A program made the position numbers and the translations under genes. 64,000 nt of DNA, from contig NZ_CP060404.1 of assembly GCF_014295035.1 (NCBI RefSeq), positions 6,364,501 to 6,428,500 of the forward strand, in the 5' to 3' direction. Within the stretch, counting starts at the first letter, position 1. Every line of letters starts with the position of its first letter. Under the pieces are notes generated by a model. It saw only the letters and a list, made by a program, of their open reading frames with translations. It was not told the origin of the DNA and ran no database searches. Shown here piece by piece: positions 59,360 through 64,000 of this stretch. The DNA comes from Streptomyces buecherae (GTDB lineage: Bacteria; Actinomycetota; Actinomycetes; Streptomycetales; Streptomycetaceae).

Positions 59360-60700
59360 TCAGAGGGCGATCGGGACAGAGTCCGAGGGGTCGTCCAGCT
59401 TCTCGCCCAGCCGGGCGGCCAGTCCCTCGGCGAGGGTCCCGGTACGCAGCGACAGCAGGCTGAACGAGCCGGCGTCGCCGATGCCGTGGCTGGACTCGCA
59501 CAGGCCGTTGAGGAACAGCGGCGGGAGCGCGTTCTCGTCCTCGTTGGAGACCAGCGCGTAGTCGCGGCTGACCTCGAGGCGACCGTCCAGCTCCTTCTTG
59601 AGGTGCTGCGCGACGGGGGCCAGCAGCGGCGGGAACAGCTCCTCGTGCGGACCCGGACCCATGTTGCGGAAACCGGTGGCCAACACCACGAAGTCGACCT
59701 CGTCGCGCACCTGCTCGCCGGTGTGCAGCTCCTCGAAGTCGATGACCACGCTCTTGTCGTTGGGCACGACGGAGGTGGCCTGGAGGTTGCCCTTCACGAA
59801 CAGCCGCTGGTCGCCGTCGAGCTGCTGCTCGTAGATGGCCAGGTACAGCTCCTTGAGCACGTCACCGTCGGCCGACGAGTAGTTGGTGGGCTGCATGTAC
59901 GCGTCCAGCGCGCGGCGGCTCTCCCGCGAGGCGTTGAAGTAGTACTCGGTGAACTCGGGGAAATAGCCCTCTTCGCTGAACGGGCTGGTGTCCTTGAGCC
60001 GCAGCGAGTACGAGCGCGGATAGGTCATCACCCGGGTTCCGGGGAATTGCCGGTGCAGGTCGAGCGCGAGCTCGACGGCGCTCTGACTGCCACCGATCAC
60101 CGCGACGGCCTTCGGCGGTTCGTCGGCGGTGAGTTCCTTGAGCCGCGGCAGGTACTGGGTGAGGTGGAAGACGCGGTTGCTCTCCGCGGCGGCGGCGTCG
60201 TACGGGGTGGGCACATAGGGCGTACGACCGGGTGCCATGACCACGGAGCGGCTCAGGTACCTGCGGCCGGAACCGGTGGTGACCTCCCAGACGCGCTCGC
60301 CGGCGTTCTCCACCACCTCGATGCCGACGGCGTACTGACCGCAGTCCACCTGGTGGGAGAAGAAGCTCGCCGCCCAGCGGATGTAGCCGGCGTACTCCTT
60401 GCGCAGCGGGAACTCGATCGGGAGGTTGAAGTGCTTGAGCAACCGCCCCTGTTCGTGCAGGTAGTTGATGAAGCTGTAGCGGCTGCGCGGGTTCCGCAGC
60501 GTCACCAGGTCGCGGCTCGGGTGGTTCTGGATGTCGGAGCCGTCGAGGAGCATGCCGGGCTGCCAGTCGGGCGTCGGGCGAGCCTCAAGAAACCGTATGT
60601 CCAGGCTTGGATACTTCTCCTCTAATGCGATTGCCAAGGCAAGGTTGGCAGGGCCGAAGCCAACACCGAGAACGTCGTGCACACGCGCAGGAAAAGACAT
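59360..60700 (-). CDS. Lysine/ornithine-type N-hydroxylase 2 (operon leader)
   Basis: ATG 60700 after GAGGAGAA gives 446 residues: DVLGVGFGPANLALAIALEE, the canonical WQPGMLLDGSDIQNHPSRDL and TLRNPRSRYSFINYL blocks, NADPH motif VAVIGGSQSAVELALDL, and LATGFRNMGPG near the end. These closely follow lysine/ornithine N-monooxygenases, including those that supply N6-hydroxylysine to hydrazine synthetases. It opens the minus-strand operon behind a roughly 500-bp divergent promoter. Codon 26 is TTA (60623-60625), so its translation should need the bldA tRNA. Confidence 0.88.
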   Translation of the reverse strand: MSFPARVHDVLGVGFGPANLALAIALEEKYPSLDIRFLEARPTPDWQPGMLLDGSDIQNHPSRDLVTLRNPRSRYSFINYLHEQGRLLKHFNLPIEFPLRKEYAGYIRWAASFFSHQVDCGQYAVGIEVVENAGERVWEVTTGSGRRYLSRSVVMAPGRTPYVPTPYDAAAAESNRVFHLTQYLPRLKELTADEPPKAVAVIGGSQSAVELALDLHRQFPGTRVMTYPRSYSLRLKDTSPFSEEGYFPEFTEYYFNASRESRRALDAYMQPTNYSSADGDVLKELYLAIYEQQLDGDQRLFVKGNLQATSVVPNDKSVVIDFEELHTGEQVRDEVDFVVLATGFRNMGPGPHEELFPPLLAPVAQHLKKELDGRLEVSRDYALVSNEDENALPPLFLNGLCESSHGIGDAGSFSLLSLRTGTLAEGLAARLGEKLDDPSDSVPIAL

Positions 60701-61196
60701 GACAATTCTCCTCTTACTCGCATTGAGTTCAAGCCTAACGCTGAGGGCGTCGCGAATTGAGAACAAGCCCTGCAGGTGAGTCAAACCGTATGCAGCTTTG
60801 GCGCGACATGCAGACAGGTTGCAGCGCAACCTGTCGGTACTTTCCTGGGCAGCCCAAAGGCTTCTCCGGGCTGTACTAAAGGGGGCGCTGTAGCGGCTCT
60901 CGGGCCGGCGTCAGATGCCTTCGAAAACCCGTAGAGAGGGGCGGGTTCGAGAGGCGCGTCGATGCCGGATTTGACCGAGAATCAAGAGTTCCGCTTATCC
61001 ACTCTTGCGGCAGCGAAGCTCCGCAGTCAAAGGGATTCACTGGTAACCGATAGCGACGATCACAGGCTGACGCCCGTCAGAAGGCGGCCGACGGGACCTT
61101 CATTGTTGGGCGCTGGAATTACTGTACCCCAAGGTCGCTAGCAACTGACGCTAAGTCCTTGTTTTTTGCGCATGGGTTGTAGCATGATCAACCACC
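60701..61196. promoter_or_regulatory. Divergent control region: hydrazine operon / Lrp gene
   Basis: About 500 bp, AT-richer than the cluster. It holds a perfect hyphenated palindrome GACAGGTTGC-AGC-GCAACCTGTC (60813-60835) about 113 bp upstream of the hydroxylase start. A GTTG-N9-CAAC box (61176-61192) lies right before the Lrp start and resembles Lrp/AsnC sites. TTGACC (60973) and other promoter-like elements are present but not decisive. Confidence 0.6.
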
Positions 61197-61658
61197 ATGG
61201 ACAGAATTGATCGCATGATCCTCCATGAGCTTGAACAGGACGGTCGGTTAACCAATGCTGATCTTGCTGCCAAGGTGGGATTGACCCCGACGCCGTGCCT
61301 CCGGCGCGTCAGGAACCTGGAAAGAATTGGGGTCATACGCGGTTACCGAGCGGATCTGGATGGCAGTTTCCTGGACTCGGGATTCCAGCCCTTCGCCACG
61401 GTGGCGCTGAAACAAGGGGATTGGCATCTTATGACCGAATTTGAGGCCAAGGTGGCGGCCCTACCCCAGGTACTGGAAGCGCACCGGCTCTTTGGTGACC
61501 CGGACTACCTGCTGCGTATCGCGGTGGCGGACATCACGGCCTATGAGCGGTTCTACGCCGAAACCCTGTGCCGGTTGCCCGGAGTCGCGCAAGTGACGAC
61601 GCACTTAACCATGAAGGTAGTCAAGGGCAACCGGGGGCTACTCGCGGGACATGAGTGA
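61197..61658 (+). CDS. Lrp/AsnC-family regulator
   Basis: A 153-residue protein: N-terminal helix-turn-helix (DRIDRMILHELEQDGRLTNA, LAAKVGLTPTPCLRRVRNLE, RIGVIRGYRADL) and a RAM effector domain (VLEAHRLFGDPDYLLRIAVA). Such regulators sense amino acids. It faces the hydrazine operon, so lysine, aspartate or diaminobutyrate control is a natural hypothesis. Two leucines, codons 18 (61248-61250) and 137 (61605-61607), are TTA, making it a probable bldA-dependent pathway regulator. Codon use is less GC-biased than in the enzymes next to it. Confidence 0.9.
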   Translation: MDRIDRMILHELEQDGRLTNADLAAKVGLTPTPCLRRVRNLERIGVIRGYRADLDGSFLDSGFQPFATVALKQGDWHLMTEFEAKVAALPQVLEAHRLFGDPDYLLRIAVADITAYERFYAETLCRLPGVAQVTTHLTMKVVKGNRGLLAGHE

Positions 61659-61846
61659 TATCACACCCGGTGCCGAGGCGAACGCTTGCTTTCGATGAGG
61701 GCGAGATCGCCGCATGGAGACGTTTGAAGCCCTGGGAGCGATACGACATCGCTCCCGGGCGATCCATCCGCGGGCAGCTCGACCACGGCCTGGCGCCGCG
61801 TCGATTCGCGCTTGAGGTGACTATGTCAAGACTGCGAGATCGGTGA
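61655..61846 (+). CDS. Possible small protein after the Lrp gene (63 aa)
   Basis: GTG 61655 overlaps the Lrp stop (GTGA) and opens 63 codons with an acidic N-terminal half and a basic end. No family is recognised. It could equally be chance. Confidence 0.2.
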   Translation: MISHPVPRRTLAFDEGEIAAWRRLKPWERYDIAPGRSIRGQLDHGLAPRRFALEVTMSRLRDR

Positions 61847-62017
61847 GGAAGCGCTGGTCACAGCGGGTATATGGGGGCCGGGCCGGCGTATGGCGCGTTC
61901 GGCCCACAATTCATTGATAAGCGTGGAAATAGGGTTGGCCAAATCGAGCGCGGCCGGGCTCGGTTGGTGCCGTCGATAGCGATCACAAAGCGCACGCACA
62001 GCGTACACTCACCGTTC

Positions 62018-62917
62018 ATGACGGTTGATCTACGGCAATTCCGCTACTTCATAGGCGTCGCTGAGGAAGGCAACTTCACCCGGGCGTCGGGCCGGCTCAA
62101 AGTCGCCCAACCATCGCTCTCCCGGCAGATCCGCCAGTTGGAGCGGGAACTTGGGTTACAACTCCTGATCCGACATCCGCACGGCGTCACTCTGAGTGCC
62201 GCCGGGGCGGAGTTCCTCGTGAACGCCCGCGTTGCGGTTGCGGCGTTCGACGAGGCAATCGGCGCGGCGCAGCTCGCGGCCGAAGGCAAGAGCGGTCGTC
62301 TCAAGGTGGGCTTCCTGGTTGCCGCGGCCCTTGAATTCACTCCGCTCGTGCTACAGATGTTCCGCAAGCGCTTCCCCGATGTCAAGGTCGAGGTGCGTGA
62401 GTTTGACTTTAATGACACATCGGCGGGGCTGGCGGATCGCGCGACAGACGTTGCCTTCCTTCGCCTCCCGCATCAGACCTCGGGTTTGGATCACTTGGTC
62501 TTCACTGAGGAACGACTGGTTGCCGCCATGCCGGTCGATCACCCGCTCGCGCACAGCGTCGAGGTCAGTGTTGCCCAGTTGCTCAAAGAACCACTCATCG
62601 CGCCACCAGGAAATGGGGCGTGGCGAGATTTTTGGATGTTCAACGATCAACGCGGTGACGCTCCGGAAGTCGTGGGTGTCGAAGCCGCTTCTTTCGAAAG
62701 CGAGCTGCAAGCCGCAGCGGCCGGTCACGGGGTCAGTATCACCACCGAGGGCGCGTGCCGCTTCTATAATCGGCCTGACCTGGTGTTCGTCAGCATCCGC
62801 GACGCTCCCATGTCCACCATCGCCCTGGCCTGGCGCGCGGACAGCCTCTCGCCGCCCCTGCGGCAGTTCATCGCCGTCGCGAAAGAGGCCATCGAGCAGC
62901 AGTCGGGCAGTACGTAA
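62018..62917 (+). CDS. LysR-family regulator
   Basis: A 299-residue protein: winged helix at residues 1-60 (LRQFRYFIGVAEEGNFTRAS, LKVAQPSLSRQIRQLERELG) and a LysR substrate-binding domain (GRLKVGFLVAAALEFTPLVL, RLPHQTSGLDHLVFTEERLV, AAAGHGVSITTEG). Codon 47 is TTA (62156-62158). Homologues regulate aromatic or carboxylate metabolism. It may be the boundary gene of the cluster or a second cluster regulator. Confidence 0.88.
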   Translation: MTVDLRQFRYFIGVAEEGNFTRASGRLKVAQPSLSRQIRQLERELGLQLLIRHPHGVTLSAAGAEFLVNARVAVAAFDEAIGAAQLAAEGKSGRLKVGFLVAAALEFTPLVLQMFRKRFPDVKVEVREFDFNDTSAGLADRATDVAFLRLPHQTSGLDHLVFTEERLVAAMPVDHPLAHSVEVSVAQLLKEPLIAPPGNGAWRDFWMFNDQRGDAPEVVGVEAASFESELQAAAAGHGVSITTEGACRFYNRPDLVFVSIRDAPMSTIALAWRADSLSPPLRQFIAVAKEAIEQQSGST

Positions 62918-63699
62918 CCCCCGGACATCGTTGCCTGTACAGCACGCGTGATGTGTCCACCCGCTGCCCCCTCCACGCCCTTCGCTTCCCGGCACGGATC
63001 CGGTGTGACCTGCGACGCTCGCCGCTCCCCACAGCGTGAACCCGCGTCGACGTCATGACCGCCGTGACCCTCCTGCCCCTCCTGACACCATCCCGGCCCA
63101 CACGACCAGCCGCAACACCCCCTCGGCCCGCTCGTGGGCACCTGCGTCCCGTCAGCCACTTACATGGCCAAAACGCATGGGTCGGCACGGTCGCACCCGC
63201 ATCATCGGGCGCACCCGCCACCCTTGGAAGGGGGAAAGCGGGGCATAAGCGCGATCGCGTACGACAGCTCGGTGGCTCGTACGGCCCCTCGCGCTGGCGC
63301 CCGGCGAACCCGCCGGGCGAGGCCCCGCCGCGGCACCCCGTCGCGGCCCGCCCGCACCCGGCCTGGCCAGCGCCTCCGGTCGAGAACGGGCGACGGTTCC
63401 GCGATGCGCCCCGAAGCCGCCCCGAACCGTGGAAGGATGAGGTCCTTCCGGTTCCGGAGCAGGTCAGCGCGCTGCGGAGGGTCACGGGTTAGTTACGTCA
63501 CAGAGTCGTCCGGAGTCCGGCGGCAATGGAGGCGCTAAGCGGAACCCGTTCAGCTAATCGCTCCAAGGCCACGTGAAATACGTTTCCGGTATATCTCTAT
63601 TCAGATTCGCTATACCTGATCCCGCAGATCAGCGCCGTGAAGTTTCTGATAGCGTCACGGAGAGCCGACCTTTCTACGCGGGAAGTAGGTATATCCGGG
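62918..63699. other. 780-bp region upstream of the second LLM gene
   Basis: No supported gene. From 63,540 the sequence becomes AT-richer. It contains GGTATA (63588-63593) and TATACC (63611-63616) as an inverted pair, and a further GGTATATCC (63688-63696) just before the LLM start. These are candidate operator or promoter elements. Confidence 0.4.
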
Positions 63700-64000
63700 A
63701 TGGACCTCACGGACGAGCATCCGGGTTTTCTCAGGATGTTCACCCCGGGCAAGCTGACAGTCGGCCTGTTCCTGCCGTTGTGGCCCTACACCGGTGACAT
63801 GAAGCGGATGGTCGGGCAGGGCGAAGCGGTTCGACTGGCCGACCGGTCCGGCTTCGCGGCGATCTGGGTGCGGGACGTCCCCCTGTCCGATCCGAGCTTC
63901 GGTGACGTCGGGCAGGTCTTCGACCCCTGGACGTACCTGACCTGGCTGGCCGCGCACACCAGCCACGCTTCGCTGGCCGCGGGGAGCGTCGTCTTCACCC
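63700..64000 (+). CDS. Second LLM flavin-dependent oxidoreductase, N-terminal part
   Basis: ATG 63700 opens a frame that runs off the window (100 residues visible). It is closely similar to the LLM enzyme at 48753: KLTVGLFLPLWPYTGDMKRM, AAIWVRDVPLSDPSFGDVGQ and VFDPWTYLTWLAAHTS. The two are paralogues that flank the hydrazine arm. Cofactor and reaction class (FMN monooxygenase) follow the family. Confidence 0.85.
   Translation, partial: MDLTDEHPGFLRMFTPGKLTVGLFLPLWPYTGDMKRMVGQGEAVRLADRSGFAAIWVRDVPLSDPSFGDVGQVFDPWTYLTWLAAHTSHASLAAGSVVFT

Noticed and set aside
59360..60700. Hydroxamate siderophore cluster
   Set aside because: N-hydroxylases alone would suggest it, but no NRPS, IucA-type synthetase or siderophore transporter is present, while a cupin, a MetRS-like enzyme and a DAO oxidase are.
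63055..63492. 145-codon frame between the LysR and second LLM genes
   Set aside because: Composition is Arg/Pro/Ala-rich and overlapping frames on both strands are equally open. There is no family motif.

Overview
The window is chromosomal DNA of a Streptomyces-like actinomycete. The evidence is very high GC with strong third-position bias, frequent GTG starts, rare TTA leucine codons confined to a few genes, a SARP/NB-ARC activator, an HbpS/SenS/SenR redox locus, Tat-type signals and many TetR/MarR/LysR regulators. Nothing could be searched, so family names rest on motifs and gene order read here.

Left flank (1-17.6 kb). An accessory patch (1-4.6 kb) holds an AAA ATPase plus a DUF4276/TOPRIM-like partner (a candidate phage-defence pair), a decayed transposase next to a 5'-truncated gene, two hypotheticals and a tRNA-3'-end-like fragment that could be an integration scar. 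Ordinary genes follow: a GntR regulator with a Tat-exported cytosine-deaminase-like amidohydrolase, the senR-senS/hbpS locus, a DUF2071 protein, a MarR/MFS efflux pair, a secreted M15 peptidase, an alpha/beta hydrolase, and an NmrA-SnoaL pair facing a TetR regulator. About 2 kb (17.6-19.7 kb) has no convincing gene.

Nitrogen-nitrogen bond biosynthetic region (19.7-60.7 kb). The plus-strand arm (19.7-40.8 kb) carries a SARP regulator, an alpha/beta hydrolase, a thioester-reductase-like protein, a free acyl carrier protein with a coupled AMP ligase, a transglutaminase-like protein, an MMPL exporter, an aryl-CoA ligase with an overlapping aryl-CoA hydroxylase, a fused anthranilate synthase, a CreE-like aspartate N-oxygenase, a CreD-like nitrosuccinate lyase and a membrane acyltransferase. 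CreE and CreD homologues together form the aspartate-nitrosuccinate route to nitrite. The minus-strand arm (60.7-51.6 kb) carries two lysine/ornithine-type N-hydroxylases, a cupin, a DAO-family flavoenzyme, a serine acetyltransferase, a MetRS-like protein, a permease and a diaminobutyrate aminotransferase. N-hydroxylase, cupin, MetRS-like enzyme and amine oxidase match the parts of the hydrazine-synthetase route known from s56-p1 and triacsin, except that cupin and MetRS-like enzyme are usually fused and here are separate. One locus thus appears able to make nitrite, a hydrazine and a (hydroxylated) anthranilate unit. A triazene, diazo, azo, hydrazide or N-heterocycle product is plausible, but I cannot name a compound.

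Between the arms (41-51.4 kb) are a MaoC protein, a TrkA-type NAD-binding membrane protein, a LysR regulator, thioredoxin, a histidine phosphatase, a hypothetical protein, and a TetR-controlled operon of LLM flavoenzyme, flavin reductase and serine hydrolase. Their link to the cluster is unproven. Right of the cluster lie an Lrp/AsnC regulator, a LysR regulator and a second, truncated LLM gene similar to the first. In-frame TTA codons occur in three genes of the hydrazine arm and in both right-end regulators, while I saw none in the plus-strand arm. This suggests that bldA gates the hydrazine half.
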